In this document: in pieces, positions 24,169 to 35,446 of the stretch
Layout of the letters: the number at the start of each line of letters is the position of its first letter
Numbering within the stretch: the stretch's first letter is position 1
Source of the DNA: an uncultured Chromatiaceae bacterium
GTDB taxonomy: Bacteria > Pseudomonadota > Gammaproteobacteria > DRLM01
Direction: 5' to 3'
NCBI GenBank assembly: GCA_945787555.1
Contig: CALZJG010000058.1
Location: 1 to 35,464 of the forward strand
Length of the DNA: 35,464 bases
Position numbers and translations under genes: made by a program
Notes under the pieces: model-generated
What the model saw: only the letters and a program-made list of their open reading frames with translations
Database searches by the model: none
Told to the model about the DNA's origin: nothing

Positions 24169-25725
24169 ATGGACACGCCCACCCCTCCGCCCGGCGATCC
24201 GCTGCGCTTGCGACGCGTCGCCATAGACACCTACCGCGAGAATGTCGCCTATCTGCATCGCGACTGCGGCGTGTATCGCGCCGAGGGTTTTCAGGCTCTC
24301 TCCAAGGTCGAAGTGTGCGCTAATGATGTGCGTATCTTCGCCGTGCTCAATGTGGTGGATGATGAAAACATCGTCTCGCCAGGCGAATTGGGCTTATCCG
24401 AGCAAGCGTATGCGCAATTGAATCTCGACGAAGGTGCGGCGGTGAAAATCGCCCATGCCGAGCCACCGCGCTCCATGGACGCGGTGCGGCGCAAGATCTT
24501 CGGCGAGCGTCTCGACCTGGACGACTTTCGTGCCATCGCTTTCGAGATCAGCGACAATCGTTATTCCAAAATGGAGATCGCCGCCTTCTTGGTCGCGGCC
24601 GGCCAAGTGGGCATGGATCGCGACGAAGTCCTGCACCTCACCCGCGCCATGCTCGAGTCGGGCGAGCGCCTCGATTGGGAAGAAGCACTGGTCGCGGACA
24701 AACATTGCATCGGCGGCATCCCCGGCAATCGCACGTCCATGCTGGTGGTGCCCATCGTCGCTGCGCACGGCATGTTGATTCCGAAAACCTCCAGCCGCGC
24801 CATCACCTCGCCGGCCGGGACCGCCGACACCATGGAAGTGTTGGCCGACGTGAATCTCGCGCCGGACACGCTGCGCCACATCATTCGCCAGCAGCGCGGT
24901 TGCCTGGCCTGGGGCGGCACCGCGCGTCTCGCACCGGTGGACGATATATTGATTTCCGTCGAGCGCCCCCTGGGCATCGATTCCCCGGGGCAAATGGTGG
25001 CCTCGATACTCTCGAAAAAACTCGCCGCCGGCGCCACGCATTTACTCGTCGACATTCCCGTCGGCCCCACCGCCAAAGTGCGCCACATGCGCGAAGCGCT
25101 GCAATTGCGCAAACTTTTCGAGTTCGTCGGCGACCGCTTGGGCTTGCATCTCGAAGTCATCATCACCGACGGGCGGCAACCCATCGGACGCGGCATTGGC
25201 CCGGTGCTGGAGGCGCGTGATGTGATGCAGGTACTGGAGAACAACCCCCAGGCCGCGGCGGATCTGCGCCAAAAATCGTTGCGACTCGCCGGACGCATCC
25301 TGGAATTCGATCCCGACGTGCGCGGTGGCGAAGGTTACGCCATCGCCCGCGATATCCTCGATTCGGGCCGCGCATTAGCCAAGATGAACGCCATGATCGA
25401 CGCTCAAGGCCGCCGCAGCGAAGACTACACGCCCGGCCGCATCACGTTTGAAGTCAGCGCCGATCGCGACGGTGTGGTAACCGGCATCGACAATTATTTG
25501 CTAGCGCGTTTGGCGCGCATGGCCGGCGCGCCCATGGACAAAGGCGCCGGTGTGGATTTACTGAAAAAGCTCGGCGAACCCGTGCAACACGGCGAGCCGC
25601 TCTACCGCGTGCATGCGCAATTCCCAGCCGATTTCAAGTTCGCCCGCGCGCTGAGTGAGGAACACGGCAGTGGTTACCGCCTCGGCGAACCCCATGAAGT
25701 GCCCAAGCTATACGTGGAGTTCTGA
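24169..25725 (+). CDS. AMP phosphorylase-type nucleoside/nucleotide phosphorylase (DeoA family)
   Basis: A 518-residue member of the thymidine phosphorylase superfamily. It belongs to the long AMP-phosphorylase type: an extra N-terminal domain of about 85 residues precedes the catalytic part. The catalytic motifs read [15 protein letters not shown] (about residue 181) and [18 protein letters not shown] (about residue 208), matching the AMP-phosphorylase pattern rather than KHSTGGVGD of E. coli DeoA. Known AMP phosphorylases convert AMP (or CMP/UMP) and phosphate to base and ribose-1,5-bisphosphate. A Cys replaces the usual Ser of KHSIGG. The stop overlaps the next gene's ATG by one base. Substrate choice (AMP versus nucleoside) is inferred from motifs. 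Confidence 0.88.
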   Translation: MDTPTPPPGDPLRLRRVAIDTYRENVAYLHRDCGVYRAEGFQALSKVEVCANDVRIFAVLNVVDDENIVSPGELGLSEQAYAQLNLDEGAAVKIAHAEPPRSMDAVRRKIFGERLDLDDFRAIAFEISDNRYSKMEIAAFLVAAGQVGMDRDEVLHLTRAMLESGERLDWEEALVADKHCIGGIPGNRTSMLVVPIVAAHGMLIPKTSSRAITSPAGTADTMEVLADVNLAPDTLRHIIRQQRGCLAWGGTARLAPVDDILISVERPLGIDSPGQMVASILSKKLAAGATHLLVDIPVGPTAKVRHMREALQLRKLFEFVGDRLGLHLEVIITDGRQPIGRGIGPVLEARDVMQVLENNPQAAADLRQKSLRLAGRILEFDPDVRGGEGYAIARDILDSGRALAKMNAMIDAQGRRSEDYTPGRITFEVSADRDGVVTGIDNYLLARLARMAGAPMDKGAGVDLLKKLGEPVQHGEPLYRVHAQFPADFKFARALSEEHGSGYRLGEPHEVPKLYVEF

Positions 25726-26603
25726 TGACGCAACGGATGATACTCGCCTGCCCCGATTACCTAGCTCCGGCGCGCAAACTGGCGGCTGTGCTGGAGGCGC
25801 CTTGTGCCACGATAAAACTTCATCGCTTCCCCGACGGCGAAAGCAAACTGCAACTGCCCGCCGACTTGCCTGGCCAAGTCGTGATCTGCCGTAGCTTAGA
25901 TCATCCCAACGGCAAGCTCATCGAACTACTGCTCGCGGCGCATACCGCCCGAGAACTCGGCGCACGCCATCTCACCCTGGTGGCACCTTATCTTTGTTAC
26001 ATGCGTCAGGATATGGCCTTTGTGCCTGGCGAGGCGGTCAGTCAACGCATCATCGGTCGATTGTTGGCCGACTTGTTCGACACCGTCATCACTGTCGATC
26101 CGCATCTACATCGCATCGACGCATTGGCCGAAGTGATGCCCGGCACCCGCGCAATCACGTTAAGCGCCGGTGCTTTGCTGGCGGACTTTCTACGCGAGCG
26201 CTCGGGCACGCCACTCTTGGTAGGACCGGACAGCGAATCACGCCAATGGGTAGCGCGCATCGCCGCGCTCGCCGGTCTGGATTATGTCGTCGCGGACAAA
26301 CAACGCCACGGTGATCGCGATGTGGACGTCACTCTGCCCGAGGGTGAGGTCGCGGGTCGCGAGGTGGTGATCGTCGATGACGTAGCCAGCACCGCGCAAA
26401 CGCTGGCGGACTGTGCACGCTTACTACGGGCGGCCGGCGCACAGACTGTGCACTGTATGGTAACGCACGCATTGTTCGTGGGTGATGCGGTGGAAACATT
26501 GCACGCCGCCGGTGTCACACAGGTGTGGAGCAGTGACAGCGTGCTGCATGCCAGCAATGTGGTGGATCTCTCCGCCCTACTGGCCGCTGCGGTCGTCGAA
26601 TAA
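25725..26603 (+). CDS. Short ribose-phosphate pyrophosphokinase-like protein
   Basis: A 292-residue PRPP synthetase homologue; the classical enzyme makes PRPP from ribose-5-phosphate and ATP. It keeps RFPDGESKL, the PYLCYMRQD segment with RQD, the VDPHLHRI histidine and DKQR, which retains the KxR of the catalytic flexible loop (DKRR in the E. coli enzyme). The PRPP loop VIVDDVASTAQTL departs from the usual DDxxDTxGT, with Ser and Gln in place of the Asp and Gly. The length and FVPGEAVS segment resemble the shorter archaeal enzymes more than the 315-residue bacterial Prs. It overlaps the phosphorylase gene by one base, so the two are almost certainly co-translated. A role in handling the phosphorylase product is an inference. 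Confidence 0.88.
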   Translation: MTQRMILACPDYLAPARKLAAVLEAPCATIKLHRFPDGESKLQLPADLPGQVVICRSLDHPNGKLIELLLAAHTARELGARHLTLVAPYLCYMRQDMAFVPGEAVSQRIIGRLLADLFDTVITVDPHLHRIDALAEVMPGTRAITLSAGALLADFLRERSGTPLLVGPDSESRQWVARIAALAGLDYVVADKQRHGDRDVDVTLPEGEVAGREVVIVDDVASTAQTLADCARLLRAAGAQTVHCMVTHALFVGDAVETLHAAGVTQVWSSDSVLHASNVVDLSALLAAAVVE

Positions 26604-26619
26604 ATCATCGAGACTCGCC

Positions 26620-27282
26620 ATGCCCTTCAATCCCGCACAGCTGGTGGTGTTCATACTCGTACTGGGCCTGATCATCGCGTTCATACAGGTCGGCGCGCTC
26701 ACCATTGCCTTCGAGAAATTGGGCTTATCCGCCCAATCGGCTTTCACCTTGCTGTTCGCCTCACTGTTCGGCAGCATGGTGAACTTGCCGTTGTTTAAAG
26801 TGACGGCCGAACGCCCACCCATCGAAGCCATCCCCGAACAACTGCGTCAGTGGGCCGAACAAGTATTCGCCCGCTTTCAAGGCCAAACACTCATCGCCGT
26901 CAATGTCGGCGGTTGTCTGATACCACTCCTGTTTTCCTATTACCTACTCGTCAACCATCCGCTGCCCATCACGGACGCCCTCATCGCTATCACCATCGTG
27001 TCGCTGGTCTGTTATCTTTTCAGCCGCCCAGTGCCGGGGCTGGGCATCGCCATGCCGATCTTCGTGGCGCCCATCGCCGCCGCCCTCACCGCCATGGGCA
27101 TCAGCCCCGACCACAGCGCACCGTTGGCGTATATCTGTGGCACCTTGGGGGTGCTGATCGGTGCCGATTTATTGCGTTTGCGCGATATCCGTAAGATGGG
27201 CGCGCCCATCGCTTCCATCGGTGGGGCCGGCACATTTGACGGTATTTTCATCACCGGCATCGTGGCGGTGCTACTGGCTTGA
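26620..27282 (+). CDS. DUF1614 integral membrane protein
   Basis: A 220-residue polytopic membrane protein. Hydrophobic segments occur at about residues 8-27 (VVFILVLGLIIAFIQVG), 36-52, 90-108 (LIPLLFSYYLLV), 116-133 (ITIVSLVCYLFS), 140-160, 170-185 and 203-219. The closing GGAGTFDGIFITGIVAVLLA is characteristic of DUF1614, a family of unknown function. The ATG at 26620 is 16 bases after the PRPP-synthetase-like gene; an upstream in-frame start would lie inside that gene and gives non-membrane sequence, so it was not used. The tight spacing puts it in one operon with the two nucleotide-metabolism genes. Confidence 0.85.
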   Translation: MPFNPAQLVVFILVLGLIIAFIQVGALTIAFEKLGLSAQSAFTLLFASLFGSMVNLPLFKVTAERPPIEAIPEQLRQWAEQVFARFQGQTLIAVNVGGCLIPLLFSYYLLVNHPLPITDALIAITIVSLVCYLFSRPVPGLGIAMPIFVAPIAAALTAMGISPDHSAPLAYICGTLGVLIGADLLRLRDIRKMGAPIASIGGAGTFDGIFITGIVAVLLA

Positions 27283-27456
27283 GTACAACCCTCCTGTGGT
27301 ACCAACCTGGCGAGCTGTCGCAGTGAGCCAATCGTGCTAGTATTCAGAAACGGGGGGCTGGACTTGCACGGGATGTGCGCGCAGCAGGAGAGACTGCCTT
27401 TCCTGAGGCCTGCAGGTGCTGAATCAGAATCGAGCGCTCGCTAAACCCCCACTACG

Positions 27457-27506
27457 CTCTCCCTCATCCGGCCCGATGGGCCACTTTCCTCGAGAGGGGG
27501 TGGGCT
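27457..27506. repeat. CTCCCTCATCCGGCCC-type intergenic repeat
   Basis: The segment has the layout CTCCCTCATCCGGCCCGATG, then GGGCCACTTTC and GAGAGGGGG, resembling common dispersed repeats and the unit at 12799-12867. A GCGGCC-TAC-GGCCGC hairpin follows at 27514-27528, before GGTTTGTTT, and could act as a weak terminator for the upstream operon. Confidence 0.5.
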
Positions 27507-27537
27507 TATTGCTGCGGCCTACGGCCGCGGTTTGTTT

Positions 27538-27543
27538 GAGGAG
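27538..27543 (+). promoter_or_regulatory. Ribosome binding site deciding the HD-GYP start
   Basis: GAGGAG four bases before the ATG at 27548 supports that start over the open frame running upstream through a repeat. Confidence 0.6.
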
Positions 27544-27547
27544 CGGC

Positions 27548-28705
27548 ATGGTCGATCATCACTACGCACTGAGCGAGCTGCACCATAACATTTCACTCGG
27601 CGAAAAACTGCGTCATATACATCACTATTTGCATGGAAATACCCCGATACTAGACCGCATCGCGGTGGTCATTTACGACCCCAAGACCGATCTACTCAAA
27701 ACCTTCATCCATTCCAGCGGTGCCGACGACCCACTCTCCAATTATCAAGCCCGTCTCGCGGATGTTCCCTCGCTACAAGAGATACATCGCAGCGGCCTGC
27801 CGCGCCTCGTCAACGATATCAGCGCCCTCTATCGCGCACCGCACAAGCACAGCCGCAAAATCACCGCCCAAGGCTACGGTTCCAGCTACACGCTGCCCAT
27901 GACTTTGCACGGCACCTTCTTCGGCTTCGTGTTTTTCAACTCCTATAAGAAACATGCGTTCACCGAGGCCGTACTGACGACGCTGGATCTATACAGCCAT
28001 ATGATTTCGTGCATGGTCGTCAATGAACTCACCGTCATCCATACCATGCTGGGCGCGATAAAAACCGCCCGCGATATGACCACCCACCGTGACGTCGAAA
28101 CCGGCGCACATCTAGAACGCATGTCGCGTTACGCGCGGCTCATCGCCAAAGAGGTAGCGCTGCAACACGACCTCGACGACGAATACATCGAACATTTGTT
28201 CTTGTTCGCTCCATTGCACGACGTAGGCAAGATCGGCGTGCCGGACAACATACTGCTCAAACGCGACCAGCTCTCCACTGAGGAATTCCAAATCATGAAG
28301 AATCACGCGACCAAGGGTCGCGAGATCGTCGATACCCTCTTGGCAGAATTCAGCCTGAGCGGGCTGCCCTATGTCGACGTGCTGCGCAACATCGTCGAAC
28401 TGCATCACGAGAAAATGGACGCCAGCGGTTATCCTCACGGTCTAGGCGGCAATGACATTCCGCTCGAGGCGCGGATCGTCGCAGTGGCCGATATATTCGA
28501 TGCGCTCACCAGCGTACGCCCCTACAAAATGGCGTGGAGCAACGAAGAAGCCTTCATGCTATTGCGCGTACTCGCCGCCAACAAATTGGACCCGGACTGC
28601 GTACAGGCCTTGATCCACAACAGTGACAAGGTTAAGCAAATCCAAACGCAATTTCACAACACCACGAACACCACGCCTACCCACCAGATTCATGCCTCCA
28701 CCTGA
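27548..28705 (+). CDS. GAF and HD-GYP domain protein, putative c-di-GMP phosphodiesterase
   Basis: A 385-residue cytoplasmic signalling protein. The N-terminal part (about residues 20-165) looks like a GAF sensory domain (DRIAVVIYDPKTDLLKTF; GSSYTLPMTLHGTFFGFVFF). The C-terminal part (about 170-365) is an HD-GYP domain. It has the upstream HRDVETGAHLERMSRYARLI, the metal-binding His224-Asp225 in LHDVGKIGVPD, the HHEKMDASGYPHGLGG block with Gly294-Tyr295-Pro296, and ARIVAVADIFDALTSVRPYK. All expected metal ligands and the GYP triplet are present, so phosphodiesterase activity on cyclic di-GMP is likely. The C-terminus is a short Thr/His-rich tail. It appears monocistronic, with the broken VOC gene 46 bases downstream. 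Confidence 0.92.
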   Translation: MVDHHYALSELHHNISLGEKLRHIHHYLHGNTPILDRIAVVIYDPKTDLLKTFIHSSGADDPLSNYQARLADVPSLQEIHRSGLPRLVNDISALYRAPHKHSRKITAQGYGSSYTLPMTLHGTFFGFVFFNSYKKHAFTEAVLTTLDLYSHMISCMVVNELTVIHTMLGAIKTARDMTTHRDVETGAHLERMSRYARLIAKEVALQHDLDDEYIEHLFLFAPLHDVGKIGVPDNILLKRDQLSTEEFQIMKNHATKGREIVDTLLAEFSLSGLPYVDVLRNIVELHHEKMDASGYPHGLGGNDIPLEARIVAVADIFDALTSVRPYKMAWSNEEAFMLLRVLAANKLDPDCVQALIHNSDKVKQIQTQFHNTTNTTPTHQIHAST

Positions 28706-28751
28706 CGGCCGCTTGACATACTCAAAGCGGTCTATGCAGGGCAGGAATCGT

Positions 28752-29132
28752 ATGCACTCCATCTACTTCAATTTCAGCGCACATAACCGGCGGAGGCGAA
28801 ACGCTACTTCGAAGCGGTATTCACATGGCGCTTCGAAGTAGCGTTGCGCCTCCGCCGTATGACTCACCGCATCCAAGCGCGAGCACCTGACGAAGCGGGG
28901 ATCGATGGCGGGATGGGGGCGATCCAGCACGCCAGGATTTGTGAGGGCACGCCAGTGACCTTAGTCACTATACCCGTCGTCGATCTGGGCGCCTTCATCG
29001 CCCGTGTTATCGCACGGCGGCAATGTAGTGGAGCAGCAAATGGCAATCCCCGACATCGGTTGGTATGCGACCTGCGAGGAACCGGGAGGATTGAACTTCG
29101 GCATGCTGCAAGGCGACCCCAACGCACAATGA
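28752..29132 (+). pseudogene. Broken VOC (glyoxalase-fold) family gene with two frameshifts
   Basis: The pieces, read in successive frames, assemble into one VOC-fold protein. Frame 1 (ATG 28752) gives MHSIYFNFSAHN. A one-base loss near 28787 shifts to the next frame, which gives PAEAKRYFEAVFTWRFE, a typical start of the first VOC repeat, then later GIDGGM and VTLVTIPVVDLGAFIARVIA. A second frameshift near 29014 leads to GGNVVEQQMAIPDIGW and finally FGMLQGDPNAQ before TGA, the usual VOC C-terminus. Residues after WRFE (VALRLRRM) do not fit the family and correspond to the right arm of a 29-base inverted repeat. Order and spacing match a gene of about 125 codons. Sequencing error could explain the frameshifts but not the hairpin. 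Confidence 0.75.
28788..28857. repeat. 29-bp-stem hairpin inside the VOC pseudogene
   Basis: The left arm 28788-28816 and right arm 28829-28857 are reverse complements with one mismatch in 29 positions, separated by a 12-base loop (GTATTCACATGG). The left arm encodes conserved VOC residues (AEAKRYFEA), while the right arm replaces expected coding sequence. It is not followed by a T-run. Confidence 0.85.
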
Positions 29133-29308
29133 CATTCCCCTCATCTAAGTCGCTCCGATTTAACCGGCAATCACCCGTTAGACTACCTAGCCCACAGCCT
29201 AACCGAGTTGACGCCCGCCCTTGCTATATCGAGGAGGTCGTTGCTTGCGCCGGCCGACCTCCTTAAACTGCACCGTCACACAGCAACCCGCACATCACAG
29301 CATTCCTT
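29133..29308. other. Spacer between VOC relic and SDR gene
   Basis: This 176-base stretch should contain the promoter of the SDR gene. No gene, strong hairpin or clear promoter boxes were identified. Confidence 0.3.
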
Positions 29309-30154
29309 ATGTCATCCAAAAACATACTCATCACCGGCTGCTCCAGCGGTATCGGCCGCAGTGTGGCCTTGGGCTTACAAGCCCGCGGTTACCGCGTGTT
29401 CGCCACGGCGCGCAAAGCAGACGATGTCGCCGCCTTGCAAGCGGCCGGCATGGAAAGTCTGCCGCTCGACATGGATAACAGTGATTCGATACGCGGCGCC
29501 GTGGACGAGATCTTGCAGCGCACCGGCGGCACGCTTGATGCGCTGTTCAACAACGCCGGCTACGGCCAACCCGGCGCGGTGGAGGACTTAACTCGCGATG
29601 TATTGCGCGCGCAATTCGAAACCAATCTGTTCGGGCTTGTGGAACTGACTAATCGGCTGATTCCTGTGATGCGTCGCCAAGGTCATGGCCGCATCGTCAT
29701 GAACAGTTCGTTGCTCGGCTTGGTGACGCTACACTACCGCGGCGCCTATGTGGCAAGTAAGTTCGCCCTGGAAGGACTAACCGACACCCTGCGTTTGGAA
29801 CTCTCCGGTAGTGGCATCCACGTTTCACTCATCGAGCCCGGCCCGGTCATAAGCCGCTTCCGCGTCAACGCCTTGGAGGCCTTCCGCCGCAACATCGACA
29901 TCGAGGCCAGCGTAAACCGACCTATTTACGAAGGCGTGCTGCGGCGCCTGGAAAAAGTCGGTCCGGCGGCGCCCTTTACTTTGCCGCCCGAGGCGGTGTT
30001 GAAGAAAGTCATCCACGCCCTGGATAGCCCCAGGCCGCGGCGGCGCTATTACGTCACCTTCCCCACCTATCTGTTCGCTGCCTTACGGCGTGTGTTACCC
30101 TATGCCGCCCTCGATGCCGTTATCACGCGCATTTCGCGAGGGGAAAATCGTTGA
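29309..30154 (+). CDS. Classical short-chain dehydrogenase/reductase (SDR)
   Basis: A 281-residue NAD(P)-dependent oxidoreductase with a Rossmann fold. The cofactor-binding TGCSSGIG lies at about residues 9-16. The NNAG motif (FNNAGYGQPG) is near residue 87, the catalytic Ser is in MNSSLLG, and the catalytic Tyr-Lys pair is in YVASK near residue 150. Arg/Lys in ATARKADD after strand 2 suggests NADP preference. The C-terminal extension (about 215-281), with a hydrophobic stretch (YLFAALRRVLPYAALDAVI), may associate with membrane. The organisation resembles YbbO-type SDRs; the substrate is unknown. Confidence 0.9.
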   Translation: MSSKNILITGCSSGIGRSVALGLQARGYRVFATARKADDVAALQAAGMESLPLDMDNSDSIRGAVDEILQRTGGTLDALFNNAGYGQPGAVEDLTRDVLRAQFETNLFGLVELTNRLIPVMRRQGHGRIVMNSSLLGLVTLHYRGAYVASKFALEGLTDTLRLELSGSGIHVSLIEPGPVISRFRVNALEAFRRNIDIEASVNRPIYEGVLRRLEKVGPAAPFTLPPEAVLKKVIHALDSPRPRRRYYVTFPTYLFAALRRVLPYAALDAVITRISRGENR

Positions 30155-30337
30155 CAACCAAGGCTTAAGCCGCAATTATGCAAGTGGTAGTCCGCCCTCG
30201 GACGCCGCTCCATAACCCGCCTCGCCGCCCATCGCGCGGCCTCGCGCGCCACTCCAGCATAGCTCCCGCGGGAGCCGGCGCGGCGACGGATCATGTCGCG
30301 GCCAGCCATTCGAATCCTTTGATTGTGAGTATTACCC

Positions 30338-33139
<2,802 letters not shown>

Positions 33140-33161
33140 GCGCTGCAAGACGGCGCAAAAG

Positions 33162-33194
33162 AAAAGGGAAGGCCAAGGCCTTCCCTTTTTGTTT
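33162..33194 (+). terminator. Rho-independent terminator after acnA
   Basis: AAAAGGGAAGGCC (33162-33174) pairs with GGCCTTCCCTTTT (33177-33189), and a T-run (TTTTTGTTTC) closes it. The placement just after the acnA stop is classical. Confidence 0.9.
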
Positions 33195-33540
33195 CTAGTG
33201 CATGTTAATCAATGCTCGGGCACTACAGACCCGACTGCTCAACGAGTAGTGACTGGATGCAGCCGAATGTAGCCCGGATACAGCGTAGCGAAATCCGGGG
33301 ATACACTCATCGAAACAGAATAGCCCTTGCGTCCATCTCAGACGTTATTGAAATCGTCGTCATTCACCGGGTTCCATTTCAATTCAATTCATGCGGGCTG
33401 CGCATGCCTGTCAAAGATACTATGAAAAATGGACAATTCAGCACTTGAACATACCCCTCCCCTTTCAAGGGGGAAGGGTTTTCAGTGCCATGTAATAAAT
33501 GTCGGGTTACCTATAGCCATGCAAGCTGTCCTACAGCGCC
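33195..33540. other. Intergenic region between convergent acnA and protease genes
   Basis: No gene. It holds a half copy of the GTAGCCCGGAT repeat (33271-33302) and a hairpin at 33454-33478 (CCCCTCCCCTT with AAGGGGGAAGGG), followed by TTTT on the plus strand. The latter resembles common dispersed CCCCTCCCC repeats more than a dedicated terminator. Confidence 0.5.
33271..33302. repeat. Half copy of the GTAGCCCGGAT repeat
   Basis: GTAGCCCGGATACAGCGTAG followed by CGAAATCCGGGG matches the left half of the palindromic repeat at 23842-23924. The right half is absent. Confidence 0.65.
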
Positions 33541-35076
33541 TTAGGGTCGTTGCAAGCAGAAGCTGTAGTCACCACTGCCGCTGGCGGACAAGATACGCCA
33601 GACGTAGTAGCCGCTCGAACCGTTATAGCTAATCGTCTCATCAGACCCCGAGCCGGTCGAGCTGGCCACGGTCTGCCACCAGCGACCGTTCCATCGCCAT
33701 AGATACAAATCGAAGTTGCTGGCGCCTGCGCCGATGAGTCGTCCATCGTGAGTGCCGCTGGCGGAGAAGTAATAAGTACCATTGGCTTGGTACTCATAGT
33801 CACCCGAAAATGCCAGAGTGCCGGCAAAGACTTCGGATCCAGCCGGGCAGGTGGCGGCACTCTCACTATTACCCCCACTATCAGCAATGAACAATGAATA
33901 GACGAGCTTGTTGGGCGAGCCACTGCCTAGACCGCTCAGCTGACCCTCGGTGGCGGTGTTGACGACGTTATCGAACACCTGCGCCGGCGTGGCGTTTGGA
34001 TGGTCGGCCAAGTAGAGCGCCGCAACGCCTGCGACATGTGGCGCGGCCATGGAAGTGCCGCTGATGGTTCTGGACGAGCTATCACCCCAGACCCAAGCCG
34101 AGGTAATGCTCGAACCCGGCGCGAACACGTCGACACAGGATCCCCAATTGGAATAGGAAGCGCGCGCGTCATTAACAGTCGTAGCCCCCACCGTGATGGC
34201 CTGGTCGACACGCGCCGGAGAGCTATTGCACGCATTGGCGTTGCTGTTACCCGCCGCCACCACGAAGGTCACGCCATCACTGACTGCATTACGCACGGCG
34301 GAATCTAGTGAGAATGACGCTCCGCCGCCGAGACTCACGTTGGCCACGGCTGGCGCCATGTGATTTTCCGCGACCCAATCAACACCGGCGATGACGGCCG
34401 ACAAGAGACCCCTCCCTCGACAGTCCAAGACCCGCACGGCGTAGAGATTGACTTCCTTGGCCACGCCATATCTGGCGCCACCCACGGTGCCGGCCACATG
34501 CGTGCCATGGCCATTGCAATCATTGGTGCCACGGCCGTCATTGACGACGGTATAACCAGGTTGGGCGCGACCAGCAAACTCGGTATGACTCAAGCGTATG
34601 CCCGTGTCGATGATGTACACGTTCACCGCATCGGCGGTGGTATTGTAGGTATAACTATTGTCCAGGGGCAGGTCGCGTTGATCGATACGGTCCAAGCCCC
34701 TGGTCGCGGATGCTTGGGTGGCCTCGAGCTGAATGATGCGGTCCGCTTCAATGTACTCGACCTGCGGATCATTGGCCAAGTCCGCCAGACGACCCTTAGG
34801 CACTTTGGCTACGAAGCCGTCTAATGTACGCCGGAATTTACGCTCTATGCGGGCCTGGTGTTTGATTGCGATAGCCTCTGCGATACCGGAGTGCTTTTTG
34901 GACCCTTTTTGCTTGCCTGCTTTATGCTTGCCTGCTTGTTGCTGGTCGGCTTTCAAGACCACAATATACTGATCGGGCACCCGATTCGGATCATCGAGAC
35001 CGATGACCCGCGCCGCCAGGCTTTGGCAGGACCAGGCGAACAGCAGAATGAACAACATTGCGAGCTTTTGATGCAT
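33541..35076 (-). CDS. Secreted subtilisin-like serine protease (S8) with PPC-like C-terminal domain
   Basis: A 511-residue secreted protease. It has a signal peptide (residues 1-22, ending SLAA), then an I9-type inhibitor prodomain (about 35-115, DQYIVVLKA to [11 protein letters not shown]). The prodomain is interrupted at about 45-64 by a Lys/Gln/Gly-rich insert. The peptidase domain carries the catalytic triad Asp157 (VYIIDTG), His190 (NGHGTHVAG) and Ser342 ([12 protein letters not shown]), with oxyanion Asn in AAGNSNAN. Spacing and Cys residues resemble proteinase K/aqualysin-type enzymes. The C-terminal 100 residues (SFDL-type core [31 protein letters not shown]) look like a pre-peptidase C-terminal domain, often removed on maturation or used in secretion. 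The ATG at 35076 has GGAGGT (35082-35087) five bases upstream, so a longer open frame to 35121 is not used. Confidence 0.93.
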   Translation of the reverse strand: MHQKLAMLFILLFAWSCQSLAARVIGLDDPNRVPDQYIVVLKADQQQAGKHKAGKQKGSKKHSGIAEAIAIKHQARIERKFRRTLDGFVAKVPKGRLADLANDPQVEYIEADRIIQLEATQASATRGLDRIDQRDLPLDNSYTYNTTADAVNVYIIDTGIRLSHTEFAGRAQPGYTVVNDGRGTNDCNGHGTHVAGTVGGARYGVAKEVNLYAVRVLDCRGRGLLSAVIAGVDWVAENHMAPAVANVSLGGGASFSLDSAVRNAVSDGVTFVVAAGNSNANACNSSPARVDQAITVGATTVNDARASYSNWGSCVDVFAPGSSITSAWVWGDSSSRTISGTSMAAPHVAGVAALYLADHPNATPAQVFDNVVNTATEGQLSGLGSGSPNKLVYSLFIADSGGNSESAATCPAGSEVFAGTLAFSGDYEYQANGTYYFSASGTHDGRLIGAGASNFDLYLWRWNGRWWQTVASSTGSGSDETISYNGSSGYYVWRILSASGSGDYSFCLQRP

Positions 35077-35081
35077 GCCGC

Positions 35082-35087
35082 ACCTCC
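35082..35087 (-). promoter_or_regulatory. Ribosome binding site of the S8 protease
   Basis: GGAGGT on the minus strand, five bases before the ATG at 35076, decides that start. Confidence 0.75.
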
Positions 35088-35121
35088 ATGATGAACTGGA
35101 ATTGAGTAGGCTGGAACCCAC

Positions 35122-35370
35122 GCCGAGGGATGCCCCTAATCCCTCCTGCTTGGTTGCTCGTTACTGGCGTATTATTATGCGATGGCTGTGTGGGTGAACC
35201 ATGAGCTATTCGACTATCGATGAGGTACGCCCCACTGCGCTGAAATTGCGCTATTTGCGCTATCTTTAAAGATGAAAACGAACATCCTGGCAGTTGAATA
35301 TGTGACTATAAGCATATTTTCGAGTTCAACAAATATATTATGCATATCACTGCTGTCCCGTTAACAGGAA
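35122..35370. other. AT-rich intergenic region before the edge transposase
   Basis: The composition drops towards AT from about 35260. A short direct repeat TTGCGCTAT occurs twice near 35246-35262. No gene was recognised. The promoter of the protease should be in the left part. Confidence 0.35.
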
Positions 35371-35377
35371 TAAAAAA

Positions 35378-35446
35378 GGCTTAAACCTCAATGGACTGTT
35401 ACAATGTAAGTGCGAGCAAACACTGTAATAGAAGGAGATTTAAGCC
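35378..35446 (+). mobile_element. Left end of an insertion sequence with RBS-masking hairpin
   Basis: GGCTTAAACCTC (35378-35389) pairs with GAGATTTAAGCC (35435-35446), 11 of 12 positions. The right arm overlaps the AAGGAG ribosome binding site (35432-35437) of the putative transposase. Hairpins of this kind protect some insertion sequences from read-through expression. The exact element boundary is not visible, since the right end is outside the window. Confidence 0.5.

Noticed and set aside
33454-33480. Terminator for acnA or the protease at the CCCCTCCCC hairpin
   Set aside because: A better terminator lies directly after acnA, the T-run here is only four, and the sequence looks like a common dispersed repeat.
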